22,113 bases of DNA, from the NCBI GenBank assembly GCA_021791455.1, contig JAJYWM010000184.1:1-22113 (forward strand), read 5' to 3'. The notes under the pieces were generated by a model. The model had not been told where the DNA came from and ran no database searches. It saw only the letters and a list, made by a program, of their open reading frames with translations. The stretch is from a bacterium. GTDB lineage: Bacteria > Chloroflexota > Dormibacteria > UBA8260 > Bog-877. Shown here piece by piece: positions 13,998 through 21,852 of this stretch (its first letter is position 1; every line of letters begins with the position of its first letter). The position numbers and the translations under genes are program-made.

Positions 13998-15326
13998 GAG
14001 GACTGGGTAGAGCTGCCCACCACCGGGCCGCAGGTATCGGGCCCATCCTCGGCCGAGGATGAGTGCGCGCACGGCTATCCAGAGAGAGAGGGCCAGCCAA
14101 AGGCCGACGATCCCCACAGCAGGAAACGCCAGCACCACAGCCCCGGCGGGCACGAATGCCAGCAAGGCGCTTACCATCGCCCGCCTCAGCGCGGTGAACC
14201 GGGCCGCCCCAAGCAGCAGCCCGTCGAGTACGAAGGCTAGGGCGGCGACCGGTTGCTGCGCGCCACACACCAGAAGGGCCGCTGAGGCGGCGGCAGCGAC
14301 GTGCGAGTTGGCGGTGAAGGCAGAGGGGAGCGACCCGGCGAGCGCCACGGTCAGTCCCCCCACTACCGCTCCGGCGCCTAGGGTCCAAATCAGGATCCGG
14401 CGCCCTACAGCCTGAACCCTCACCCTGTCACCTCGGCCCGTCGCCTCCCCAACCAGTATCTGCCCCGCAACCGCAAGGCAATCCATCGAGAGGGCGAGCA
14501 GGATCCAGACCTGGAGCACGACCTGCTGAGCGGCCAGGTCCGACGGTCCCAATCTGGCGGCGATGGCGGTTGCGGCGAGGAGGACGGCATCCAGGGCCAG
14601 AGTGCGAACTGTCAGCGGGATCCCATCGGCCACCAGCCGTCGCAGGTCTTCACGGCGCGGGCGCACCGGTTGGACCGCGGACCGCTGGGACGATGCCCAG
14701 AATCCTCCTGCAGCCACGATCTGTGCCGCCAGCGTGCCCCAGGCGGAGCCGGCGATCCCTAGGTGTACCCAGTACACCAGGAACACCTCGAGGACAACGT
14801 TTAGGAGGTTAACGGTGAGGGTTATCTCCAGCGTCCTCCTGGGCCGCCCCAGACCATTGAGATGCCCGGTGCCGGCGACGCTGAGGAGCAATGGCGCGAT
14901 GCCCAACGCCGCGATCCTCAGGTAAATGACGGAGTTGACTGCAACGGCACCGCGCCCGCCGAGGAGCGCCGTGGCAAAGGGGGCCACGGCCTCGACTACG
15001 ATCGCGCCCAGGACGCCGAGGAGAACCGCCAGAATGTACGCCGCGCCGACGGCGCGGCTGGCCTTGGGCCCGTCCTCAGATCCCGCTCCTTGAGCGACTC
15101 GGGTCAGGGTCACCTGCCCGAGAAACGAAGTGGTCCACCAGACCACGTTCAGCACCCCCGCGGCGAGAGCCAGCCCGCCCAATTGCGGGCTTCCCAGGTG
15201 GCCAACGATCGCGGTGTCCGTGAGGTTGTAGAGGGGCTCAAGCAGGAGGGCGCCCAGGGCGGGCAGCGCCAACATCACGATCCGAGAGTTGAGACTCCCC
15301 TGGTCAGTGGTGCGGTGAGCCATCAT
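13992..15326 (-). CDS. MATE-family multidrug/toxin efflux protein (DinF-like)
   Basis: This is a 12-helix inner-membrane antiporter that would expel cationic drugs, toxins or metabolites using a Na or proton gradient. It has 444 residues, normal for the family. The two-lobed MATE pattern is clear: LALPALGALLLEPLYNLTDT with the conserved Pro and Asp of the first helix, IVGHLGSPQLGGLALA, then GTGHLNGLGRPRRTL. The second lobe has GIPLTVRTLALDAVLLAAT and AAQQVVLQVW, followed by DGLLLGAARF. The DGLLLGA and LGPSDLAAQQV segments point to the DinF branch. The start is the first of two tandem ATG codons at 15326, 36 bases after the dehydrogenase stop, with only a weak CACGGGG ribosome site. It is the last gene of the unit and may export a by-product. 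The stop is TAG 13994-13992. Confidence 0.93.
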   Translation of the reverse strand: MMAHRTTDQGSLNSRIVMLALPALGALLLEPLYNLTDTAIVGHLGSPQLGGLALAAGVLNVVWWTTSFLGQVTLTRVAQGAGSEDGPKASRAVGAAYILAVLLGVLGAIVVEAVAPFATALLGGRGAVAVNSVIYLRIAALGIAPLLLSVAGTGHLNGLGRPRRTLEITLTVNLLNVVLEVFLVYWVHLGIAGSAWGTLAAQIVAAGGFWASSQRSAVQPVRPRREDLRRLVADGIPLTVRTLALDAVLLAATAIAARLGPSDLAAQQVVLQVWILLALSMDCLAVAGQILVGEATGRGDRVRVQAVGRRILIWTLGAGAVVGGLTVALAGSLPSAFTANSHVAAAASAALLVCGAQQPVAALAFVLDGLLLGAARFTALRRAMVSALLAFVPAGAVVLAFPAVGIVGLWLALSLWIAVRALILGRGWARYLRPGGGQLYPVLP

Positions 15327-15362
15327 CCCCGTGGGCGGAGCGCACGGCCCCCGTGGCCACAG

Positions 15363-16346
15363 TTATCGGCCGGGGGCGCCAGGCTCCCACCGGGCGTTCT
15401 CGGGCACCTGCTTGATCACCGCTGCGCAGTCAAGGTCACGGTAGCCGGCAGCCGCGGCGGATGCGAAGGTGCGTGCACAGTGCTCGGCGAGGGGCAGCCG
15501 GAGGCCGACGGCCTCAGCGCTCGTACGCACCAGACCCAGATCCTTGGCCATCAGCGCTAGCTTGAACTGGGGGCTGAAGTCGCCGGTCACGAACATGGGG
15601 GTCTTCCGAAGGAGGATCGTGCTCCCAGCTTGACCAGCACTCAGAAGTCGAAGACCCGTCTCCAGATCGACGTTCCCCGCCCGCAGAAGCGCGATCGCCT
15701 CTGCCAGCACGCTCAGAGTGCCAGCGACCACGAGCTGATTGGCCTCCTTGACGACTTGACCGGCACCGGAGTCGCCCACCCACTCCACCTGCCTCGCGAG
15801 GGCCTCGAGCACGGGCCTAGCCGCCTCCAGCGCCGCCGGTGCTCCTCCCACCATGACCACGAGAGTCCCTTCGATCGCGCCCTTTACCCCCCCGGACACT
15901 GGTGCGTCGAGCACTTGGATCCCCCGCAGCGCCCCGTCCCGAGAGTGCTCCACCGCCACCTCCGGCCCGACGGTGGAGAAGTCCACCACCACCGTGCCGG
16001 ACCGAGCCAGGGACAGCACCCCGCCCGGCCCTGACAGCACCTGCCTCACCTCCCGGGGCCCCGGGAGCATGGTGGCCACCACTGTGGCCGGCTGCACCAC
16101 CGAGCGCAGGTCCGTCCGCGTGGGGATGCCGGCGGCGGAGAGGTCGCGCGCCCGCCGCTCGAGGGGATGGTATCCCTCAACCTGGATCCCCCTGTCGCGG
16201 ATCCTCCTGGCCATCGGCAGCCCCATGGCCCCCAGTCCGATGAAAGCTACCCTCAGGGTCGGAAGCGAGGAATCTGGCCCATCCGTCCGCACCGGGCCAG
16301 CCTGGGGCCCTCTCTTCTCCGGTGGGACGGGTCGGCGTGATCCCAT
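15363..16346 (-). CDS. Beta-hydroxyacid dehydrogenase, GarR/3-hydroxyisobutyrate dehydrogenase family
   Basis: This is an NAD(P)-dependent oxidoreductase that interconverts a 3-hydroxyacid and its semialdehyde; tartronate-semialdehyde reductase is the closest type I can suggest. It has 327 residues. A Rossmann motif FIGLGAMGLPMARR begins near residue 34. DAPVSGGVKGAIEGTL is the substrate-binding signature. The catalytic lysine lies in GDSGAGQVVKEANQLVV, and KLALMAKDLGL completes the set. AGSTIL and the ANQ (rather than NN) after the lysine favour the GarR subgroup. The ATG at 16346 shares a base with the hydrolase stop (TGATG), so the start is probably coupled. It carries about 30 extra N-terminal residues of low complexity, so an internal GTG start is also possible. 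The substrate is not proven. Confidence 0.88.
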   Translation of the reverse strand: MGSRRPVPPEKRGPQAGPVRTDGPDSSLPTLRVAFIGLGAMGLPMARRIRDRGIQVEGYHPLERRARDLSAAGIPTRTDLRSVVQPATVVATMLPGPREVRQVLSGPGGVLSLARSGTVVVDFSTVGPEVAVEHSRDGALRGIQVLDAPVSGGVKGAIEGTLVVMVGGAPAALEAARPVLEALARQVEWVGDSGAGQVVKEANQLVVAGTLSVLAEAIALLRAGNVDLETGLRLLSAGQAGSTILLRKTPMFVTGDFSPQFKLALMAKDLGLVRTSAEAVGLRLPLAEHCARTFASAAAAGYRDLDCAAVIKQVPENARWEPGAPGR

Positions 16347-16939
16347 CAGGCCAGCTCTGCCACCGCGTCGGCCAGCGAGATCACCCTTGCGAAGAACGGA
16401 AGGATCCGGTCCATGGAGATCTCATGGAGGTCAGTAGCCACGTTGTGGCAGCAATCGCGAACCACCACCACGTTGTATCCGAGATCGTGGGCGGTGCGGG
16501 CGCAGCTCTCCACCCCCATGTTGGTGGAGTAGCCACCGAGGTATAGGGTGCTCGCGCGAAGGGTGCGAAGCCGGAGGTCAAGGTCGGTCGCCTGGAAAGG
16601 GTCAAGCCGGGGCTTGAGGACGACGTGGTCCTGATCCTCCACAGGCAGCTCCGCGATCTGCTCCGCCATCCAGCTTCCCCTGGCCACCACGGTCGGAAGG
16701 TGCCATCCCATGGGGCGATCGGTCCGCGTATCGGGAACGTCTGTCCGATCCGCTCGGCGCTCGACACGGATCCACACGATCGGGACGCCTACGAGCCGCG
16801 CGGCCGCCACTAGCTGTTGAGAGCTGCTTACGATTCCGCTACGCCTGATCAGCTCATTGTGGTCGGGGTCGCCGTCCCGGTCGAGGTTGCCCCGGATCAT
16901 GTCGTTAAAAACCACCGCGCGGCCGTCGCACTTGACCAC
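16346..16939 (-). CDS. Isochorismatase-fold (cysteine hydrolase superfamily) protein with Gly at the Cys position
   Basis: This is a small cytosolic alpha/beta hydrolase of 197 residues. The start GTG 16939 has GGGAGG six bases upstream; the frame open to 17149 runs through hairpins and is rejected. Two of the three triad residues are clear: Asp13 in AVVFNDMIRGNL, and Lys in HVVLKPRLDPFQATDLD, whose F..T.LD.RLR layout is canonical. The third motif reads YLGGYSTNMGVESCART, where amidases of the family have TNMCVESTARDA. The nucleophilic Cys is therefore Gly, as in true isochorismatases such as EntB and PhzD that hydrolyse an enol ether without a covalent intermediate. A Cys sits four residues later but is unlikely to substitute. 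The family is clear. The reaction could be hydrolysis without thioester chemistry, or the enzyme could be inactive. Confidence 0.88.
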   Translation of the reverse strand: MVKCDGRAVVFNDMIRGNLDRDGDPDHNELIRRSGIVSSSQQLVAAARLVGVPIVWIRVERRADRTDVPDTRTDRPMGWHLPTVVARGSWMAEQIAELPVEDQDHVVLKPRLDPFQATDLDLRLRTLRASTLYLGGYSTNMGVESCARTAHDLGYNVVVVRDCCHNVATDLHEISMDRILPFFARVISLADAVAELA

Positions 16940-16993
16940 CTTCGACCTCCCTTCGCCTCCACCCGTTCTGGCAGTAGAACTCACGCTCCCCAA

Positions 16994-17058
16994 TCGGGCT
17001 GCGGGCACAGCCCGAGCAAGACACGAACCGGGGGCTGACGTTTTCCGCCAGCCCCCGG
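16994..17058 (-). terminator. Tandem strong hairpins after livK (partial terminator or mRNA stabiliser)
   Basis: CCGGGGGCTG (17028-17037) pairs perfectly with CAGCCCCCGG (17049-17058). A second stem, TCGGGCTG with CAGCCCGA (16994-17001 and 17008-17015), follows in the direction of transcription. Only the short TTCGTGTCTT lies between them as a U-rich stretch. They begin 24 bases after the livK stop and end before the hydrolase ribosome site. Such structures often limit read-through or protect binding-protein mRNA. Confidence 0.6.
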
Positions 17059-17082
17059 CCTTGGTGCCTTCGATTCTCAGCC

Positions 17083-18330
17083 TCAGTACTGGGCGATCAC
17101 CGAGGGTGGCACCGTGTACACCGGGACCAGGGTTCCACTCGTGGTCCACTTGACCACGGTCCAGCCCGACCCGAAGCTGTTGTGGTACTGGTTGAAGTCC
17201 TCAGGGCCCGATGCCCCCTGGTAGTTGATCTTCTTCCCTTCCTTGATGAGCTTTACGCAACTCGGGTAGGTGTAGCACTGGACTCCGGGCGGGTTGCTGA
17301 CCTTTAGAACGTCCTTGTTCCACACCGTGGGGTCCGTCGAGTGGGCGAGGGTCATGGCAAGGGCCGCGATCACCACTCCGTCGTAGACGGACGGCGAGGA
17401 GGGGAGGTAGTTGGCCGTGCCGTGCACCGTCTTGTACACGCTGAGGAACTGCTGGAAGGCGGGGCCGGACGGGGTTGCCGCCTGCATCCCTGTGAGCAGC
17501 TGAGAGGCAGTGGAGAGCCCCATCCCCTGGGCCACCGCGATGTTGGTGCCATTGTCGGTGTCGATCACCGGAAGGTTGAGGTGCCCAAGCTCCCTAAGGT
17601 CGGCGAAGACCGTCGCCGAGGTCTTGGGTCCGAGCTGCATCAGGATGCAGTTGGGGTTCTGGCTGAAGGCCTGGCTCAGCTCGCTGAGGTATGAGGTCTG
17701 ATCCGGGGTCAGAGCCAGATTGGCGACGATTTTGCCTCCATGGTCCTTGTACCCCTGCTCCAGCGGCGGCACCAGCGTCTGGGAGCTGACCCCGTTGTCG
17801 AAGATGAGGAGTGCACGGTCCAGGTGCTTGTGGATGGCGTAAGCCGCCATGGCCTTGGCTAGTGTGGAGTCGGACGGCCCGGTCCGGTAGACGTAGCTCT
17901 CGTTCATGTTGTCAAGTTCGGTGCTCCCCGCGATGGTGAAGTCGGGGAGGTGTGCGGGGTCATACAACTTCAGGACCGCCTCGACCGTCAGCGCCGTTGG
18001 CCCGATCTCGAAGGTCGGGTGTTGTGCCTCCAGCCGGTTCCAGGCCGGCACCGCGTCCACCGGGTCTCCCGCGGTGTCCGCCTCGATGGTGTTGATCTTC
18101 TGGCCGAGGACTCCGCCGTTGTGGTTCACCTCGTATACCCCGGCCTGACCGCCGTAGACGATCCACTGGCCCACGAAGGCGAAGCTGCCGCTCAGCGGTC
18201 CGAGGACCGCCATCGTCACCTTTCCCACCTTGCCGGTGGAATTGGCGCCGCTCGCGCCACACGCTGCCACGACGGCGCCGAGCGCCAGCACCGCCATGGC
18301 TCTCAACCCCGTCCGACCCAACCTATGCAT
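17083..18330 (-). CDS. livK: LivK-type periplasmic/lipoprotein substrate-binding protein of an ABC importer
   Basis: This is the extracellular receptor of the branched-chain-amino-acid-type (HAAT) ABC importer encoded just upstream. It has 415 residues from ATG 18330, preceded by AAGGAGG seven bases away; the 17 codons open above that are rejected. The signal peptide ends in the lipobox VVAAC with lipidation at Cys24. The mature part is a type I periplasmic-binding fold beginning KVTMAVLGPLSGSFAFVGQ and continuing with GGVLGQKINTIEADTAGDP and AGSTELDNMNESYVYRTGP. LPSSPSVYDGVVIAALAM is the usual C-terminal block. The gene comes after the ATPases rather than first, and is followed by strong hairpins. 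The ligand cannot be assigned; an amide, aromatic acid or amino acid would all fit. Confidence 0.9.
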   Translation of the reverse strand: MHRLGRTGLRAMAVLALGAVVAACGASGANSTGKVGKVTMAVLGPLSGSFAFVGQWIVYGGQAGVYEVNHNGGVLGQKINTIEADTAGDPVDAVPAWNRLEAQHPTFEIGPTALTVEAVLKLYDPAHLPDFTIAGSTELDNMNESYVYRTGPSDSTLAKAMAAYAIHKHLDRALLIFDNGVSSQTLVPPLEQGYKDHGGKIVANLALTPDQTSYLSELSQAFSQNPNCILMQLGPKTSATVFADLRELGHLNLPVIDTDNGTNIAVAQGMGLSTASQLLTGMQAATPSGPAFQQFLSVYKTVHGTANYLPSSPSVYDGVVIAALAMTLAHSTDPTVWNKDVLKVSNPPGVQCYTYPSCVKLIKEGKKINYQGASGPEDFNQYHNSFGSGWTVVKWTTSGTLVPVYTVPPSVIAQY

Positions 18331-18411
18331 CCGAGTCCCTCCTTTGACGTATTTCCGCCCGATTCCCAGCTCCGCGCGCATCCAAGTCCAATTGGCTCAT
18401 AGGCACCTGCC

Positions 18412-19125
18412 TCAGTCGAGTCCCAGGAAGACTTGGGCCAAGCGGTCCTCGCTGATTCCCTCGGGGGTGGTGCTGAGCTTCACCCGCCCATCCACCAGCA
18501 CCTCCAGGCGGTCGGACCCACGCAGGGCGAGCCCCACGTTCTGCTCGACGACCAGCACTCCGCGGTTGTCGCTGGCGATCCTCCGGATCAGCTCCCACAC
18601 CCGGTCCGCATAGAGCGGAGAGAGACCGGCAGTGGGCTCGTCAAGGAGGATCATCCCCGGCTGAGCCATGAGCCCTCGGGCCAAGGCGAGCATGATGCGC
18701 TGGCCCCCGCTCAGCTGTCCTGCTGGTCGCCTCCGGGCGGCAAGCAGGTCGGGAAAGAGTTCATAGACGTAATCGCAGCCAGACTTGAAGTCGCTCCCCG
18801 TTGCGAATGCGCCCATCTCCAAGTTCTCATGGATGGTCATGGTGGGGAAGACGTTGTCGACCTGGGGCACGTAGGCCACGCCCCGGCGGGCGATCTCTTG
18901 GGGCTCCAGCCCGGAGAGCACCTGCTCCCCCAGGGTCACCCTTCCCTCCATCATCGGCAAGAGCCCGAACACCGCCTTGAGGAATGTCGACTTGCCCGCC
19001 CCGTTGGGTCCCACCAGCGCCACCACTTCCCCGGTGGCCACCTGCGCCGAAACCGCCATCACCACCGGGGTGCGGCCGTAGCCTCCGGTAACCTCGCGGG
19101 CGACGAGCGCGCCACCACCCGTCAT
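18412..19125 (-). CDS. livF: LivF-type ATP-binding protein of the ABC importer
   Basis: This is one of two ATPases driving the importer. It has 237 residues. Walker A is GPNGAGKST (about residues 39-47), the Q-loop region follows near YVPQVDNVF, the signature is LSGGQRIMLALARGL, and Walker B is MILLDEPTAGLSP. The switch histidine position reads VVEQNVGLAL, the Gln form common in LivF. GVAYVPQVDNVFPTMTIHENL is the LivF hallmark. The start ATG 19125 overlaps the livG stop as ATGA, so the two ATPases are translationally coupled. An 81-base gap and a new strong ribosome site separate it from livK. The call is very secure. Confidence 0.95.
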   Translation of the reverse strand: MTGGGALVAREVTGGYGRTPVVMAVSAQVATGEVVALVGPNGAGKSTFLKAVFGLLPMMEGRVTLGEQVLSGLEPQEIARRGVAYVPQVDNVFPTMTIHENLEMGAFATGSDFKSGCDYVYELFPDLLAARRRPAGQLSGGQRIMLALARGLMAQPGMILLDEPTAGLSPLYADRVWELIRRIASDNRGVLVVEQNVGLALRGSDRLEVLVDGRVKLSTTPEGISEDRLAQVFLGLD

Positions 19126-19898
19126 CGGGTGACCCCGAGGTAGGCGGCGGCGACCTCCGGGTGCTGCCGGATCTCGTTCAGCGTTCCCTCAGTCAGCACT
19201 TTCCCGGCCGCCATCACGATGACGCGGCTGCAGAGCTCGCCGACCACGCCTAGGTCGTGCTCCACCAGGAGGAAGGAGATTCCGCTGGCCTGCATGTCCC
19301 GGATCTGGCTGATGATGCTGGCTCGTAGCGCTGGGCTGACTCCGGCCATAGGCTCGTCCAAGAGGGCCAGTTTGGCCCGCCCCATAGCGATCCGGGCCAG
19401 CTCCAGGAGCCGCTTTTGGCCGCCGCTCAGCGACCAGGCAAGCTGGTCGCGGAGCGCCGTGAGGCCAAAGACAGCCAGCAGATGCTCGGCGCGGCCCCAG
19501 TTCTCCTGCTCCTGCCGGCGCATGCGGCGCCGGGCAGACAGGGCTGACCAGAGGGTCTCTCCGACCTGCTCCGGGGCCGCCAGCAGCACGTTCTCGATCA
19601 CCGTCAGGTTCGGCCACTCCTGCGACAGCTGGAACGTGCGGAGGAGGCCGGCGCGTGCCCGCCGGTGAGCCGGCCAGCTGGTCACGTCCTGGCCTGCGAA
19701 CCAGACCTGGCCCCGGTCCCCGCGGAGCGCCCCACCGATGAGGCCGACGGCGGTGCTCTTGCCGGCACCGTTGGGGCCGATTAGGCCGCAGATCTCGCCC
19801 TCGACCACGTTGAAGGAGCAGTCCGCCACGGCCTCCACGCCGCCGAAGGCCTTGTAGACCTGGACCACGTCGAGCAGCGGGCGTGAGGCTTCTGTCAT
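19122..19898 (-). CDS. livG: LivG-type ATP-binding protein of the ABC importer
   Basis: This is the second ATPase of the importer. It has 258 residues. The features are KAFGGVEAVADCSFNVVEGE at the start, Walker A GPNGAGKST, the LivG-specific LLRTFQLSQEWPNLTVIENV, the signature LSGGQKRLLELARI, Walker B LALLDEPMAGVSP and the switch His in LLVEHDLGVV. The insert ALSARRRMRRQEQENWGRAE between Q-loop and signature is usual for LivG. The start ATG 19898 overlaps the livM stop as ATGA. All residues needed for ATP hydrolysis are present. Confidence 0.95.
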   Translation of the reverse strand: MTEASRPLLDVVQVYKAFGGVEAVADCSFNVVEGEICGLIGPNGAGKSTAVGLIGGALRGDRGQVWFAGQDVTSWPAHRRARAGLLRTFQLSQEWPNLTVIENVLLAAPEQVGETLWSALSARRRMRRQEQENWGRAEHLLAVFGLTALRDQLAWSLSGGQKRLLELARIAMGRAKLALLDEPMAGVSPALRASIISQIRDMQASGISFLLVEHDLGVVGELCSRVIVMAAGKVLTEGTLNEIRQHPEVAAAYLGVTR

Positions 19899-20905
19899 GA
19901 GTCGGCCTCCCCGTGTGAGCCAGGCGCCAACGCCCCTCCCGCGCCCCCGCGGCGCGCGACGCCCAGCTGGGGGCGGGTCTCGCCCACCATCCCCCGGGGA
20001 CGGAAGTACAGAACCAGGATCACCATCCCGCCGATCACCATGTTCCGGATAGCGGGAACCAGGCTCTCAGCGCCGATGGTCGGTAGGTAGAGGGACCCCT
20101 GGATGATCACCCCCTGCACCAGAATGGCCCCCAGGATCACGCCCAGGTTGTTACCTGGGCCGCCCAGGATTACCGCGGCATAGACTATGAACGTCTCCAC
20201 CGTCTCGAAGGCGGACGGGTTGAAGGCCCCCACGAACTCCACCGTGAGTGCGCCGCCGATGCCGGCGATGGCACAGCCCAGGATCATCACCCCCAGCTGC
20301 AACCGCAGAGTGTTCTTTCCGAACGCGGCTGCCGCATCGCGGCCCTCTCGGATGGCCCGCAGCGTCCGCCCGTAGGGTGAGAGGTCGATGCAGTGGGCGA
20401 CCCACCAGACCAGTGCCAGGATCACGAGGCCGATCGGGATGAGCACCATGTAGGAGTTCTGCGGGGGCACGCCGAAGGTGCTCGCGAGGGGTGTGGGCAC
20501 TCCGTAGATGCCGTTCGGCCCGTTGAAGAGGCCGGTGGAGTTGGTGACGATGTCGAAGGCCACCGTCCCGGCACAGAGGGTAGTTATCGCCAGGTAGTCA
20601 CTGCGCAGGCGGCGGAACACGGTGAGGGCTAGGAGTCCGCCGAAGAGCCCGGCCACCAGTGCCGCCAGCACGATGGGGATTGGAAACGGAAGGTTCAACC
20701 CCAGGATGTAGGTCTCCCCACTGCCGGCCGGGGGCTTCCCCAGGGTCAGCACCCCGGCCACGTAAGCACCGATGGCCACGAAGGTGTAGTAGGTGAAGTT
20801 GACGATCCCGGTGACGCCGTACTGCAAGTTGAGTCCGATGCTGAGGATCGCGTAGATGATTACGTACATGAAGGCGGTGGCGAAGATCGGCAGCACAGTG
20901 CTCAC
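19895..20905 (-). CDS. livM: LivM-type permease of the ABC importer
   Basis: This is an inner-membrane permease subunit that pairs with LivH. It has 336 residues from GTG 20905, one base after the livH stop. About eight to ten hydrophobic helices are visible, starting with AILSIGLNLQYGVTGIVNFT. The cytoplasmic coupling loop is PYGRTLRAIREGRDAAAAFG, which contacts the ATPases, and GGPGNNLGVILGAILVQGV is the conserved C-terminal block. A Gly/Ala/Arg-rich tail of about 25 residues follows the last helix. The LQYGVTGIVNF motif near the N-terminus is diagnostic for Liv permeases. Confidence 0.94.
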   Translation of the reverse strand: MSTVLPIFATAFMYVIIYAILSIGLNLQYGVTGIVNFTYYTFVAIGAYVAGVLTLGKPPAGSGETYILGLNLPFPIPIVLAALVAGLFGGLLALTVFRRLRSDYLAITTLCAGTVAFDIVTNSTGLFNGPNGIYGVPTPLASTFGVPPQNSYMVLIPIGLVILALVWWVAHCIDLSPYGRTLRAIREGRDAAAAFGKNTLRLQLGVMILGCAIAGIGGALTVEFVGAFNPSAFETVETFIVYAAVILGGPGNNLGVILGAILVQGVIIQGSLYLPTIGAESLVPAIRNMVIGGMVILVLYFRPRGMVGETRPQLGVARRGGAGGALAPGSHGEADS

Positions 20906-20906
20906 G

Positions 20907-21779
20907 TCAGACCTTCCCCGCTGACGCGATGAGCCCCTGGGGCCGGAGCAGGAGCACCAGGATCAGGACCACGAAGGCCACGTCCAACTTGTACTGAGGT
21001 AGCCACAGCGCCACCACCTCAGTCACCAGGCCCACGACGAGGGCGCCCAGCATCGCGCCATACGGCCGGCCGACGCCGCCCAGTATGACAGCGGCGAAGA
21101 TCACGAACAGGAATCCCTCCCCGAGACCAGGGCTGAATTGCGAGGCCTCCACGGCGAGGCTCACGCCGGCCAGCGTGGCCAGCGCCCCGGTGATCGCCCA
21201 GGTGGCGCGCACCACCGGGGTTGGCGAGATCCCGCTGACCCGTGCTAGGTCACGGTTGTCCGACACGGCGCGCATACGCTTGCCAATCCCCGTCCTGGTG
21301 AGCAGGAGGTGGATGGCCACCATCGCCACGATGCTGCCGCCGATGATCGTGAGCTGGATCGGGGTCAGCAGTAGGGGACCGAGGTGAAGAGGCTGCGTCC
21401 CCGGCAGCTGGAAGGCGTCCGAGTTGGCGCCCCAGATGGCCAGGATCACGCTGTTCAGGATCAGGGACAACCCGAAGGTGACCATCAGAAGGACCACCGT
21501 TGGCGACCGGCGCCGCACGAACGGCCCCATCACCCCTTCCGCGACCGCGGCGGTGATCCCAGCCATGGCCACTACCGCCACCACTAAGGCGATGCCGAAG
21601 TTGAGGTGTGCGGTCGTGGTGAGTGCCCAGGTGAGGTAGACGCCCAAGGTCATGATGTCGCCGTAGGCGAAGTTGGCGTAATTGGTCACGCCGAACTGGA
21701 GGGTGAGCCCCACAGCGGCCAGGGCCAGCACCGAGGCGGTAACCAAGCCGAATCCGATCGCCTGGATGAACTCGTTCAC
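20907..21779 (-). CDS. livH: LivH-type permease of the ABC importer
   Basis: This is an inner-membrane permease subunit of 290 residues. GTG 21779 (VNEFIQAIGFGLVTASVLAL) is taken as the start because family members begin at this helix. The frame stays open to 21950, but the extra 57 residues are Arg/Pro-rich, run into the upstream gene and are rejected. Motifs are GLTLQFGVTNYANFAYGDIM near the N-terminus, the coupling loop TGIGKRMRAVSDNRDLARVS, and GGVGRPYGAMLGALVVGL. No strong ribosome site precedes the start, so initiation may depend on read-through from the URO-D-like gene 73 bases upstream. It is the first transporter gene of the unit. Confidence 0.94.
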   Translation of the reverse strand: MNEFIQAIGFGLVTASVLALAAVGLTLQFGVTNYANFAYGDIMTLGVYLTWALTTTAHLNFGIALVVAVVAMAGITAAVAEGVMGPFVRRRSPTVVLLMVTFGLSLILNSVILAIWGANSDAFQLPGTQPLHLGPLLLTPIQLTIIGGSIVAMVAIHLLLTRTGIGKRMRAVSDNRDLARVSGISPTPVVRATWAITGALATLAGVSLAVEASQFSPGLGEGFLFVIFAAVILGGVGRPYGAMLGALVVGLVTEVVALWLPQYKLDVAFVVLILVLLLRPQGLIASAGKV

Positions 21780-21819
21780 TCTGCTGCACCGAGAGCGGGG
21801 CGATCCCCGGCGCCGGTCG

Positions 21820-21837
21820 GCCTCCCTAGTGGGAGGC
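21820..21837. repeat. Perfect hairpin between the URO-D-like gene and livH
   Basis: GCCTCCC (21820-21826) and GGGAGGC (21831-21837) close a four-base TAGT loop. Next to it, CCGGCGCCGG (21807-21816) is a ten-base palindrome and GGGG-CGAT-CCCC (21797-21808) a short stem. No T-run is seen. The cluster may reduce read-through or shape the livH leader. Confidence 0.5.
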
Positions 21838-21852
21838 AGCTCACCTTGGGGA

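Noticed and set aside
13546..14388. 280-residue minus-strand open frame across the MATE 3' end
   Set aside because: Most of it overlaps MATE in another frame and the remainder runs through repeat debris; no domain recognised.
16940..17149. 70-residue N-terminal extension of the isochorismatase-like protein
   Set aside because: It runs through the post-livK hairpins and into the livK end, while GTG 16939 has a strong ribosome site and gives the family length.
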